From contig CANLNQ010000006.1 of NCBI GenBank assembly GCA_947492525.1, forward strand, positions 62,001-126,000: a stretch of 64,000 nt of DNA, written 5' to 3'. A model generated the notes under the pieces. It saw only the letters and a program-made list of their open reading frames with translations. It was not told the DNA's origin and did no database searches. Both the position numbers and the translations under genes were made by a program. Shown here piece after piece: positions 1 to 8,551 of this stretch; the first letter of the stretch is position 1; each line of letters opens with the position of its first letter. The DNA comes from an uncultured Granulosicoccus sp. Its GTDB lineage: Bacteria; Pseudomonadota; Gammaproteobacteria; Granulosicoccales; Granulosicoccaceae.

Positions 1-2053
1 CGACGATGCAGCTGATGGAAGCATACAGAAACTCGATGAGATCGAAGCCTGTGGAACTGACGATCAACAGAACCGGTGCATACACGAATGCCATCGGCGC
101 GACGATCTTGCCCAGTCCCAGACTGAACGCAGACATGCCGGTTCTGAAGGGGTTGGCGTTGGCGATGGCGGCCGCTGCATATGCGGACGTGCACACAGGC
201 GGTGTGATCTCCGAAACCACACCGTAATACAAGACGAACATATGAGACGCAATGGGCGGCACGCCCAGTTGTGCCAACGCTGGTTGCGCGACGGAGGCAA
301 GCATGATGTACAGCGCTGTGGTCGGTATGCCTGCTCCCATCAGGATACAGGCCACGGCAATGAGCAGCAGAGACAGAAACAATTGCAGATCTGGTTGACT
401 GAAGAGTTCGAACGCGCCGAAGGAGAGCACGTTGTGCAGGTTCTCCGCCAGCGTGGCGGCTCCTGTGGTCACCATGAAGCCAAGACGAAATCCTATCCCG
501 GTCGAGTTGATGACTCCCACCACGATATCGACGGCGGCGGCCGCCGCACCTACTGCGAGTGCATACCGTGCACCCAGTGCGACGGCGTCGGTCAGTTCCG
601 GCAGATGCATGCGTTTCTGAGGGTTGAATACACCGATGACCGAGCTGGCGATCAGCAGGACGAGGAGATTCATCTCGAAGCCACCGCTGCTGTATTTCCA
701 CAGGGCGAAGGCGATGAAGGCTGCCGGGTAGAGCCATGTCATGGGCTCACGCCAGCGAGACATGCCGACGATGATGCACAGGCTGATGCCACAGAATGCA
801 GCCATGTAAGGCGTATAGCCGCTGAACAGCACGACCAGCAGGGCAACCAGAGGAATGATATTGGCCCAGCCTTCGCGCCACACGGCTCCAAGTTTCGGCA
901 GGGTATCGGCGGCAAAGCCGAGCAATCCGAGGCGACGCGCCATGAAATGGACGACCGAGAACACGCCAACGTAGTGCAGCAGCGCCGGGAAGATTGCAGC
1001 GATGACAATCGTTGTGTAAGGCACTTCGAGAAACTCGGCCATGATGAATGCCGCTGCCCCCATGATAGGCGGCGTGATCTGTCCACCGGCACTGGCGGCT
1101 GCCTCGACACCGCCAGCGAAATGGCCGGGGTATCCGAGGCGTTTCATGTTCGGAATGGTCAGTGCGCCTGTGGACACGGTATTGGCAACCGACGAACCGG
1201 ATATGGTGCCGAAGAAGGCTGAAGAGATCACCGACACCTTGGCTGGCCCTCCGGTGTAGCGGCCAGCAAGAATCATGGCATTGTCGATGAACAGTTGCCC
1301 CAGGCCGGTTCGTTGTGCAATAACGCCGAATAGCACGAAATGAAAGACGATGGTGGAGACGACCCACAGGGTGACACCGAAAATGCCTTCCGCCGGGAAG
1401 TACATGTTGTTGACAAACTGGCGCCAGTTGACGCCCGGGTGCTGCAGGATCTGCACGGGAATCTTCGGACCGAACAGAGCATAGGCCATGAAGATGCAGA
1501 TGATCAACGGGAGTATCCAGCCCAAGGTACGGCGCGCTATATCCAGAACCAGCAGGATCAGAGCCGTGCCGAAGAAGATGTCATAGGCGTTCGGATTGCC
1601 CTGGCGGAATGTCTGCGATGCGATATCGAGAAACTCGATGCCTCGCCAGGCAGTACCCAGGTAGAGGGCACTGGCACAGCCCAGAACCATGAGGGCAATG
1701 TCGTACAAGGGTATGTTGCCAAGTCGAAAAACCGAGTTCTTCAGAGCCAGGGAGTTGGGTGTTCGCCACAGCGGTATGGTGGCGTAAACCAGAACGAACA
1801 GACCGCATAGATGCCACCCCATATGCCAGTAATCCACCGGCATGCCGAATCCGGCAGTCACGAAATGGTAAATGGCGAAGACGACAGCGACAGTCGTCAC
1901 CAGTCGTCTTGCCATTGGCGTCAAGGCGCGACTGGATGCCACTTCGTCGTATTTCTCTTCGATGGCCGCCAACTGCTCGGCAGTCAGCTCCTCATCGTCC
2001 GGTTGCCTGTTGACTGGCTTGTCGTCGCCATTCGACGTGGGTGACTGACTCAT
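1..2053 (-). CDS. TRAP transporter fused permease (4TM/12TM, DctQM type), 3' end outside window
   Basis: Inner-membrane permease of a TRAP-TAXI uptake system. It uses an ion gradient to import a solute delivered by the periplasmic binding protein encoded just upstream (2193-3206). About 684 residues are visible and the C-terminus lies beyond base 1. A short acidic cytoplasmic N-terminus (about 50 residues, starting MSQSPTSNGDD) precedes many hydrophobic segments. The first few fit the small DctQ-like part. The rest fits DctM, with conserved glycine/serine-rich stretches such as FFGTISGSSVANT, GGQITPPIMGAAAF and GAGIPTTALYIM. I chose the ATG at 2053 because it opens the continuous frame. No convincing Shine-Dalgarno sequence precedes it, so translation may depend on the upstream gene. 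The substrate is unknown. The family is clear from the segment order and motifs. Confidence 0.9.
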   Translation of the reverse strand, partial: MSQSPTSNGDDKPVNRQPDDEELTAEQLAAIEEKYDEVASSRALTPMARRLVTTVAVVFAIYHFVTAGFGMPVDYWHMGWHLCGLFVLVYATIPLWRTPNSLALKNSVFRLGNIPLYDIALMVLGCASALYLGTAWRGIEFLDIASQTFRQGNPNAYDIFFGTALILLVLDIARRTLGWILPLIICIFMAYALFGPKIPVQILQHPGVNWRQFVNNMYFPAEGIFGVTLWVVSTIVFHFVLFGVIAQRTGLGQLFIDNAMILAGRYTGGPAKVSVISSAFFGTISGSSVANTVSTGALTIPNMKRLGYPGHFAGGVEAAASAGGQITPPIMGAAAFIMAEFLEVPYTTIVIAAIFPALLHYVGVFSVVHFMARRLGLLGFAADTLPKLGAVWREGWANIIPLVALLVVLFSGYTPYMAAFCGISLCIIVGMSRWREPMTWLYPAAFIAFALWKYSSGGFEMNLLVLLIASSVIGVFNPQKRMHLPELTDAVALGARYALAVGAAAAAVDIVVGVINSTGIGFRLGFMVTTGAATLAENLHNVLSFGAFELFSQPDLQLFLSLLLIAVACILMGAGIPTTALYIMLASVAQPALAQLGVPPIASHMFVLYYGVVSEITPPVCTSAYAAAAIANANPFRTGMSAFSLGLGKIVAPMAFVYAPVLLIVSSTGFDLIEFLYASISCIV

Positions 2054-2192
2054 GATGTTTGTTTGGCGTCTGAAGTGAGATCAGTGGAAGAGGGGGCTTT
2101 CCCTGGCAGGAATGAGGAGGGAAGCCCGTTTGACAAGCCCTTGCCCGCCGCTGGACTGAATGCAGCGAGCAAGGGGGCGAGCGAAGGCGTGC

Positions 2193-3206
2193 TTACTCGA
2201 GGAGTCCAGCTTCCTTGTAGAACCTTTCGGCACCCGGGTGGAGGGGCACACCGAGTCCGGCAACACCGGCGAGAGCCGTTTCAGGTCGAATCTGCTTGCC
2301 CTTGGCATGGCCGTTGTCCAGCAGCTTGCGGGTGTTGTCATTCCACAGAGCCTTGGTGATCTCATAGATCAGGTCATCGTCCTGATCAGCAGATACAACA
2401 AGCATGGCACTAACGGCAGGAGTCATCGTGTCATTGTCGACACCTTCATAGACGCCGCCCGGTATCGTCGATGGAATATAGGATGGAATGATCTCGTTGA
2501 TCTTGGTGAGTTCCTCTTCACTGAAAGAGTAGAGATTCATGCCTTTGGTGGATGAGAGTTGAACCATGGCAGCAACTGGCCAGCCGGCTGCGTAGAAGTA
2601 GGCATCCAGCTGCCCATCGGCCAGTCTGTCAGCACTTTGCGAATTGTTCAGTTCGGCCTCTTCCATGTTGTCGCGTGTGACGCCATAGGCTTCCAGCATC
2701 TGCAGCACAGCAACCTGAGTACCCGAGCCCGCCTGTGCGATACCGACACGCTTGCCAGCCAGGTCACCCAGGCCGTCGAGCGTGGCGCCCTTGGGCAATA
2801 CCAGATGAAGGTCCTCGGGGAAGAGGTTGGCGAGCACGCGCAGTTTGTCATGTGCCTTGCCCTCGAAATCTCCGGTGCCCTTGTACATCGCCAGCAAGGT
2901 ATCGGCAGCCGTCATTCCCGCTTCCAGCTCACCGCTCTGCACCGCTGCATTGTTCTGTACCGAGGCATTGGTGGATTGTGCAATGGCGATCAATCCGGGA
3001 ACACCACAAGAGCCTCCGTCTTCGCACGGTTTCGACCCGGGCGGGTTGGAAATGGCATTGGCGATACTGCCACCGATGGGAAAGTAGGTGCCGCCTGCAC
3101 CCCCCGTTCCGATTCGAAAGAAACTGGGTGTCTGGGCGTGTACTGCCGTGGCTGCCAATAATGCAGCCCCGGTAGCAGCTGCAATGAGAAGGGATGTTGT
3201 CTTCAT
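2193..3206 (-). CDS. TAXI family TRAP transporter solute-binding protein
   Basis: Periplasmic binding protein that captures the substrate for the fused TRAP permease downstream. The protein has 337 residues. A Sec signal peptide spans residues 1 to about 24 (hydrophobic core, AVHAQ cleavage region). It is followed by the TAXI hallmark FFRIGTGGAGGTYFPIGG, and later by LAGKRVGIAQAGSGT in the second lobe. The ATG at 3206 is preferred over an upstream in-frame start at 3296 because GGAGA lies five bases before it and the signal peptide starts there. An insertion with two cysteines (PCEDGGSC) near residue 60 could form a disulfide. The gene leads the operon and diverges from the LysR gene at 3393, its likely regulator. 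TAXI ligands include glutamate and other small carboxylates. The ligand here cannot be told from sequence. Confidence 0.93.
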   Translation of the reverse strand: MKTTSLLIAAATGAALLAATAVHAQTPSFFRIGTGGAGGTYFPIGGSIANAISNPPGSKPCEDGGSCGVPGLIAIAQSTNASVQNNAAVQSGELEAGMTAADTLLAMYKGTGDFEGKAHDKLRVLANLFPEDLHLVLPKGATLDGLGDLAGKRVGIAQAGSGTQVAVLQMLEAYGVTRDNMEEAELNNSQSADRLADGQLDAYFYAAGWPVAAMVQLSSTKGMNLYSFSEEELTKINEIIPSYIPSTIPGGVYEGVDNDTMTPAVSAMLVVSADQDDDLIYEITKALWNDNTRKLLDNGHAKGKQIRPETALAGVAGLGVPLHPGAERFYKEAGLLE

Positions 3207-3324
3207 GCAAGTCTCCGATGATGAAAGAATCTGGTTGGCTTGAACTGACGCGGGAAACCACTGCCGGATGAGCGGTTCCGTGTACAACGGAATCATGTTA
3301 TTCAGCTTTCCGTATCAAGACAAA

Positions 3325-3348
3325 TTATATATTCATTGCAATCTATAA
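3325..3348. promoter_or_regulatory. AT-rich inverted repeat, candidate LysR operator
   Basis: TTATA and TATAA arms are separated by 14 bases in a strikingly AT-rich patch, inside the divergent intergenic region between the TAXI binding-protein gene and the LysR gene. Position and symmetry fit a LysR-type binding site that controls both directions. This is inferred from layout only. Confidence 0.35.
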
Positions 3349-3392
3349 AAATATCTTATGATATGGTGTGTTTGCAGGAGGGCGTGCCGTCA

Positions 3393-4340
3393 ATGAATCT
3401 CAATCAACTGAAAGCCTTCAACGCCTTGATGCTGACAGGCTCTGTGTCAGAAGCTGCCCGTAATCTGCACAGAACTCAGCCCGCTGTGAGTGCACAGATT
3501 GCCGGGCTTGAGTCATCATTGGGCATGCGACTGTTCGAACGCCGCGGTGGTCGCCTCCATCCCGTTCCCGAGGCGTATTATCTGCACGAAGAGTGCACCG
3601 AATTGCTGCACCGTATGGACAGCATTCGCAACAACATGAGTGGAATCAAGGTGCTGGACAGAGGCATCCTGCGAATTGCGTCAATGCCAGGGCCGTCCGT
3701 CGCCGTGCTACCGAACATGATCACTCAGCATCTGGGCCATTATGGCGAATCCAGAAATACACTTATTTCGAGAAGCTCCAGTGCTGTATTAGAGCTGGTT
3801 GCAGCACAGCAGTTCGACCTGGGTCTGGCGGATTTCCGCGAGGGGGCGGAACATGAATCTTCATTGCTGAATCAGACCGTGTATTCATTCGAGTGTGTCT
3901 GCGCCGTCCCGGGGAAAGGTGACTTGTCCGGCAAGGCCGCTATCTCTCCTGGGGACCTGTCAGGCAAGCCGTTCGGCATGCTGTACGCGGAGCATCCCAC
4001 TCATCAATCCACCGTTGCCGCCTTTGCCGAGCATCGGTCCGAGTTGAATTGCCGGTTCATGACTCAGTACTTCATTCCCTTATTGACCTATGTCCGTCAG
4101 GGAGTGGCGAATGCCATCGTGGATCCCCTGACGGTAGAGGCATACCGATTGCTGTTCGGCGACAATGATGATGTGCTTTTCAAGCGCTTCGAGCCGGCCG
4201 TGCGCTTCTCGGTCGCCGTCGTCACACCGGCGCATCGACCGGCCTCGTTACTTGCCCAGTCCTTTCAGAAGTATCTGCACGAAGAACTGCTACGAATGGG
4301 CGGGAAAGTCATCGATACCGGTTCCACGAGCCGAGAATAG
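3393..4340 (+). CDS. LysR family transcriptional regulator
   Basis: DNA-binding regulator of 315 residues. The N-terminal winged helix-turn-helix (residues about 1-60) reads MNLNQLKAFNALMLTGSVSE, then AARNLHRTQPAVSAQIAGLE, as in other LysR proteins. The remaining 230 residues form the periplasmic-binding-protein-like effector domain (LRIASMPGPSVAVLPNMI and onward). The ATG at 3393 is chosen because GGAGG sits about ten bases upstream and the protein then begins like typical LysR members. An in-frame start at 3336 would overlap the divergent promoter. It is transcribed away from the TRAP-TAXI genes and probably senses their substrate and controls them. The effector is unknown. Confidence 0.92.
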   Translation: MNLNQLKAFNALMLTGSVSEAARNLHRTQPAVSAQIAGLESSLGMRLFERRGGRLHPVPEAYYLHEECTELLHRMDSIRNNMSGIKVLDRGILRIASMPGPSVAVLPNMITQHLGHYGESRNTLISRSSSAVLELVAAQQFDLGLADFREGAEHESSLLNQTVYSFECVCAVPGKGDLSGKAAISPGDLSGKPFGMLYAEHPTHQSTVAAFAEHRSELNCRFMTQYFIPLLTYVRQGVANAIVDPLTVEAYRLLFGDNDDVLFKRFEPAVRFSVAVVTPAHRPASLLAQSFQKYLHEELLRMGGKVIDTGSTSRE

Positions 4341-4460
4341 ACAGAGATGGCATCGGGAAACGGGCATTCTGCATGAGTCGTCCCGGTCGGGCTGCAGGTG
4401 AGAAATTCCGTGCCTATCGAGTTTCAAGGTCAGACCGTGCTACTCGCTGATGATCTTCGC

Positions 4461-4490
4461 CCGCCCGGGCCCATGATCGGATCCGGGCGG
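4461..4490. terminator. Hairpin between convergent genes
   Basis: An 8-base perfect GC-only inverted repeat (CCGCCCGG and CCGGGCGG) with a 14-base loop lies between the converging ends of the LysR gene (4340) and the cupin gene (4504). There is no T tract. It fits a bidirectional, possibly Rho-assisted, terminator. Confidence 0.5.
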
Positions 4491-4503
4491 CAAGGCAGAT
4501 TGC

Positions 4504-5073
4504 TCAGGATCGCCTGTCCAGCGCGTGACGCCAGTCGTTCCAGCCACCATCGACAGAAGAAGGTGCTGCATGCCATTCAGACATGGTTTTTCCGGTGGCT
4601 GGGTCCTTGTCGGGGATCGGTAGCATCATGATGCGTTTGCAGGCGCGCTTGTAGTCTTCATCGCTCAGGAACGCTTCCTGAATGTCGTCCCAGTCACGTC
4701 CATCTGGGTAGCCACCACACATATGGATATCCTCGGACTGTCCAATCATTTCATGGCTGACGCCGGCAGGCATGATGATGACGTCACCGGCCTCTATCCG
4801 CACCTGAGTCCAGCCACTCTCGCCAACCGAGAGGTTGAACTCCATCCAGCCTTGCGCACAGCCAAGGCACTCGTGAGTGGTCGAGTGGAAATGCGCGTAT
4901 TCGTAGACGCCCGGATAATCCCAGTTGTTTGACCAGCCGTTCGACCGAAATCGTTCCTTGATGGCATCGGCTCCACCGCCGGGAATGGCGCCTCTGTGTA
5001 CCAGCAAGGGAAAGCGACTATTGGGAATCATGCCCGAGGGTGCAGATGAGTAACTCTCGGTCTTGATGGACAT
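4504..5073 (-). CDS. Cupin domain protein (YjlB-like)
   Basis: Small cytoplasmic protein of 189 residues with one cupin beta-barrel. The metal-binding cupin motif 1 is visible as YAHFHSTTHECLGCAQGW (about residues 60-77) and motif 2 as GDVIIMPAGVSHEMIG. It resembles the YjlB-type cupins (COG4297), whose biochemical function is not settled. The start at 5073 has an excellent ribosome binding site (GAGGAG nine bases upstream). It lies downstream of the secreted fibronectin-III gene on the same strand with a gap of about 90 bases, so co-transcription is possible but not shown. No enzyme activity is assigned. Confidence 0.8.
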   Translation of the reverse strand: MSIKTESYSSAPSGMIPNSRFPLLVHRGAIPGGGADAIKERFRSNGWSNNWDYPGVYEYAHFHSTTHECLGCAQGWMEFNLSVGESGWTQVRIEAGDVIIMPAGVSHEMIGQSEDIHMCGGYPDGRDWDDIQEAFLSDEDYKRACKRIMMLPIPDKDPATGKTMSEWHAAPSSVDGGWNDWRHALDRRS

Positions 5074-5164
5074 TTCGTTCTCCTCTTTATGGTGATTGCA
5101 CCGCCAGTCTGATCTTCGCTGCAGTCTCTGGCAAGCCCCGCGATATCAGCAAGCCGATAGCGTG

Positions 5165-6943
5165 TCAGTCATACACCCCCGGAAAATCTTCTCGTGCCTC
5201 GAACACATGGTCGTCGTTGAACGACACTGAAACGCCCTCGGCAACGATATCTACTTGCACTTGCGTTGCGGATATCGCAGTCAAGGCCACGCTCGAGCCG
5301 TCACCCAGATCAGCCGCCAGCAGAGCGTCTGTGATCGTCACGCTCTCATCACGATTGTCGCTGACGATGTCACCGCGTTTTTCCAGCACGGCGGTTTGCG
5401 GGCCGAGCCTGTCGGACTGCAGTGTTGCATCACCCTTGAAGGTCAGCTTGTTCTCGATATGACAGTCACTGATATAGTCTTCCCCCGACGGTGTTGGCGT
5501 GGCCACTTCGGTCTGATTCCAGCTTGCGCTTTCAACCGACGTGACCCCGTCGGCGGTTTCCCAGACCGCTGAGGACACCGTATGGCTGACCGCGGCTGAC
5601 ACCTCGGCTGCGCCGCCGCAGACGATTATCCCGAATGTGCCACCGCGTCTGATTGATGTCCCTGTGATTGCAAGGCTGCCGGCTTCTCCTGCGTCAATGA
5701 CAACATCGTCGAAGTCGACCGTGTAGCTTCGGTTGTCTCCGAGACCAAACACCGTGAATTCAGCCAGGCGTCTCAGATGACCGGTCATCGTGACCCCATT
5801 GAACACACAGGCATCGAAGTCACCTTCAAAGGAACCCGGTGGCGTTTTCAGACCGCTGACGGTGCCTCCTTCAGGGCAGTCGAGTACAAAGGATTCGTAG
5901 TAGGGCCCTTCAGACAATACCGAGAGCATGTCTGTCTCGTAGTCATGGTAGAGGCTCAGATGGCTCATGGACACGAGATCGTCCACATCATCTCTGATGG
6001 TGGCATAGCCGAGTCTGGCGACGGCAGTCTCCGCATCTGGATCGGCTTCTGAAAACGGGTTTTCGTTCGCAGGTGTGTCAATGACATCGTTGCCCGAGCG
6101 AGTCGTGAATGAAATGCCAGCCGGTTCCGAGCGATTGCCGCTTGTGTCCATGGCAACCAGCTCGAATGTGTAACGGGTACCGGCGGCAAGGGAGTCGTCG
6201 AACCAGCTGGTTCCGCTGGTCGTGCCCAGCACGACGCCGTCACGTTGTACTTCGTACAGGAGGCCGGGAATTGTCGATCTATCCCAGAATATCTCGGCAG
6301 CGCTTGTCGAGTACACGGAAGAGTGCAGATTTCGGGGTGAGGCCAGTGTTGTTGCAAGCTGATCACCCTGCGTCGTCAAACCGATGCCGACCGGATCTGA
6401 TCGACGTCCTGTGCTGTCGTAGGTGACAAGTTCGAAGCGATAGGATGTGCCTTGTTCAAGTCCGCTTTCAAACCAGCTGGTGCCATCGGTGTCACCCACC
6501 TTGTCCCCGTTGCGATACACCTCGTATCGCAATCCACGAGTGACGGCGCGATTCCAGAAGATCTCGGCAGCTGTGGACGAATAGACGGTCGCGGTCAATC
6601 CGGTAGCGGCAAACACGGTGCTCAAGACAACTGTCGAGGTTTCGGAACGCTGCCCGGCATTGTCAATTGCGGTGATGCCATAGAGGTAATCGGTGCCTGG
6701 ACTGAGATCCGTACTCACGACACTCAAGACATCCCACACGCCGAGTACCTCGCCATCGCGCGTTACCTCATAACCCACAGGTACCCCGTGGTCATCGTGG
6801 GAGCGGTTCCAACGGACTTCTCCCGTGCTGCTGCCATACGCAGTTGCCGTCAGACCTGTTGGATTGCTTGGCGGTGAATCTGCTGCCACCACCAACGTTG
6901 ACATAGAGAGTAATACTGGCAGAACACTGATAATGCGCATCAT
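5165..6943 (-). CDS. Secreted protein with three fibronectin type III-like domains
   Basis: Exported protein of 592 residues. A signal peptide occupies the first 21 residues (MMRIISVLPVLLSMSTLVVAA). Three successive fibronectin-III-like domains of about 90 residues follow (roughly 25-110, 112-195 and 205-300). Each has the pattern of an early Trp in a WNR/WDR segment, a YEV strand, and GTSYRFELVTYD-type strands. The C-terminal part (about 310-590) is Ser/Thr/Asp-rich, contains a few cysteines, and matches no family I recognise. I prefer the ATG at 6943 to the GTG at 6988, because the signal peptide begins there. It is probably a surface or periplasmic adhesion or binding protein, inferred from architecture. 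No enzymatic motif is visible. Confidence 0.75.
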   Translation of the reverse strand: MMRIISVLPVLLSMSTLVVAADSPPSNPTGLTATAYGSSTGEVRWNRSHDDHGVPVGYEVTRDGEVLGVWDVLSVVSTDLSPGTDYLYGITAIDNAGQRSETSTVVLSTVFAATGLTATVYSSTAAEIFWNRAVTRGLRYEVYRNGDKVGDTDGTSWFESGLEQGTSYRFELVTYDSTGRRSDPVGIGLTTQGDQLATTLASPRNLHSSVYSTSAAEIFWDRSTIPGLLYEVQRDGVVLGTTSGTSWFDDSLAAGTRYTFELVAMDTSGNRSEPAGISFTTRSGNDVIDTPANENPFSEADPDAETAVARLGYATIRDDVDDLVSMSHLSLYHDYETDMLSVLSEGPYYESFVLDCPEGGTVSGLKTPPGSFEGDFDACVFNGVTMTGHLRRLAEFTVFGLGDNRSYTVDFDDVVIDAGEAGSLAITGTSIRRGGTFGIIVCGGAAEVSAAVSHTVSSAVWETADGVTSVESASWNQTEVATPTPSGEDYISDCHIENKLTFKGDATLQSDRLGPQTAVLEKRGDIVSDNRDESVTITDALLAADLGDGSSVALTAISATQVQVDIVAEGVSVSFNDDHVFEAREDFPGVYD

Positions 6944-7109
6944 CCGGAATCCCCGATTGCTGATCGATCCTGACAACAGGATTAACACGAATCATGTGCG
7001 GTCATATTGACAAGGGACAATGATGACCGGCAATGCAGACACTGGAAACCTGTTCCTGCCGCTTCAGTCAAGGTGGCAGTTCAACGTTTCCGCGCAAGGC
7101 AGATATGGA

Positions 7110-7189
7110 GGATGATCCTCGGCTGTATAGACAGGGCGAATTTTCGGTTCGTGCAGTTACTTTGCGGGACGGATGATCCTCGGCTGTAT
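7110..7189. repeat. Pair of 19-base direct repeats upstream of the fibronectin-III gene
   Basis: The same 19 bases occur at 7110-7128 and 7171-7189, 61 bases apart start to start, and the similarity continues weakly for about ten more bases (both then read xxxCAGGGC). They lie in the non-coding stretch between the fibronectin-III gene start and the MFS gene end. They could be tandem protein-binding sites or a small duplication. Confidence 0.6.
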
Positions 7190-7209
7190 CAGCAGGGCAC
7201 TCGCCCGGG

Positions 7210-7244
7210 CTGACACTGCCGCTATGGTATCTCGGCAGTGTCAG
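7210..7244. terminator. Perfect 12-base hairpin after the MFS gene
   Basis: CTGACACTGCCG and CGGCAGTGTCAG form a perfect 12-base stem with an 11-base loop, 18 bases past the stop codon of the MFS transporter gene. No T tract follows on the minus strand. It is most likely the transcription end of that gene. Confidence 0.65.
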
Positions 7245-7261
7245 AGGGCGTAACAGCCGTT

Positions 7262-8443
7262 CTATCTGACCGTAACTGTCTTGACAGTGCCGGCGTTGAG
7301 CCGGCCCGACAACCGAACCAGCGCAATACCGATCACCACCACTGCAGCCGCGATATAGGGTGCCGCCGCCAGACCGATGTTCTGTACAACCAGGCCACCT
7401 ATCCAGGCGCCTCCGGCTATGCCGAGGTTGAAGGCACCGATATTCAGGCCAGAAGCCACATCAACCGCACCCGGGGCAACCTCGCGAGCGATCTGCACGA
7501 CATAGGATTGCAGGGGCGGCACGTTGGCGAAGGCGAAGCCACCCCAGAAGGCGGCAACCGCGATGGCCGCAATCGGGCTCGGCAAGGCAATACCCAGTAC
7601 CACCAGTGACACGGCCAGGCCGGTGAATATCAGTGTCAGAGAGGGCACGACGCCGATGCGATCGGCCAGCTTGCCACCGGCAATGTTGCCCACCGCGACG
7701 GAAGCGCCGTAGAGCAGCATCACCAAGCTGACTGCTCCGCTGGACAGCTGCGTCACTTCGGTCAGCATGGGCGCCAGAAAGGTGAAGGCGATGAAGTTAC
7801 CACCATAGCCTACGGCTGTGATCAGATAAACGAGCAACAGACGAGGGGAGGTGAGTACCTGCAACTGCGCCTTGAGCCCGGGCGAGGCGGCGCGCGTCAA
7901 CTGTTTGGGCAACAGTGCCGCAGAGGCGATGAAACCGATGATTCCGAGAGCAACGACACCGAGAAAGGTGGATTGCCAGCCAAAGTGCTGACCAATGAAG
8001 GTGCCCAGAGGTACACCGGTTACGAGCGCCACAGTCAGTCCCAGAAATACCAGGGCAATAGCCGAACTTTCCTTCTCCGGTTCAACCAGGTCGGTGGCGA
8101 TGGTGGATGCAATAGCAAAGAAGACGCCGTGGGCAAGTCCGGTGATGAAGCGAGCAACGACCAGGCTGCTGTAATCGGGTGCGAAGGCGGCAAAGGCGTT
8201 ACCGATGATGAACAGTGTCAGCAGCACCAGCAATAGCGTCTTGCGTTGCATGCGATCGGCAAGCGCGGTCAGCACTGGCGCACCGATGGTCACACCGAGG
8301 GCGTAGAGGCTGACCAGTAGCCCGGCAGAAGGGATCGACACGCCCAGATCGGCGGCAATCGTGGGGATGAGGCCGACGATGACGAACTCGGTCGTCCCGA
8401 CGGCGAAAGCGCTGATGGTCAGCGCCCAGAGAGCGAGTGGCAT
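7262..8443 (-). CDS. MFS transporter, DHA1 family (AraJ/YdhP-like efflux permease)
   Basis: Twelve-helix inner-membrane exporter of 393 residues. The N-terminus (ALWALTISAFAVGTTEFVIV, then GLIPTIAADLGVS) is the signature start of the AraJ/YdhP group of proton-driven drug or sugar efflux proteins. The loop between helices 2 and 3 carries ALADRMQRKTLL, the typical MFS motif A. Substrates of this group range from arabinose to aromatic compounds and chloramphenicol, and none can be chosen here. It diverges from a LysR gene at 8552 with about 110 bases between them, a common arrangement for an exporter and its regulator. Confidence 0.9.
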   Translation of the reverse strand: MPLALWALTISAFAVGTTEFVIVGLIPTIAADLGVSIPSAGLLVSLYALGVTIGAPVLTALADRMQRKTLLLVLLTLFIIGNAFAAFAPDYSSLVVARFITGLAHGVFFAIASTIATDLVEPEKESSAIALVFLGLTVALVTGVPLGTFIGQHFGWQSTFLGVVALGIIGFIASAALLPKQLTRAASPGLKAQLQVLTSPRLLLVYLITAVGYGGNFIAFTFLAPMLTEVTQLSSGAVSLVMLLYGASVAVGNIAGGKLADRIGVVPSLTLIFTGLAVSLVVLGIALPSPIAAIAVAAFWGGFAFANVPPLQSYVVQIAREVAPGAVDVASGLNIGAFNLGIAGGAWIGGLVVQNIGLAAAPYIAAAVVVIGIALVRLSGRLNAGTVKTVTVR

Positions 8444-8551
8444 TGAAATACTCCGTAGTTGATGTTGACGGCGAATATGCCACCCGCTATCTTTTGCGAG
8501 AATAGACAGGAATGGAAATGGTCATTGCAGAATCTGCATGAATTACCCCGA

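Noticed and set aside
242-1222. Plus-strand open frame of 326 codons
   Set aside because: It is the mirror of the TRAP permease coding strand. The translation has the Asp/Arg/His/Gln-rich look of antisense frames in GC-rich genes and no family match.
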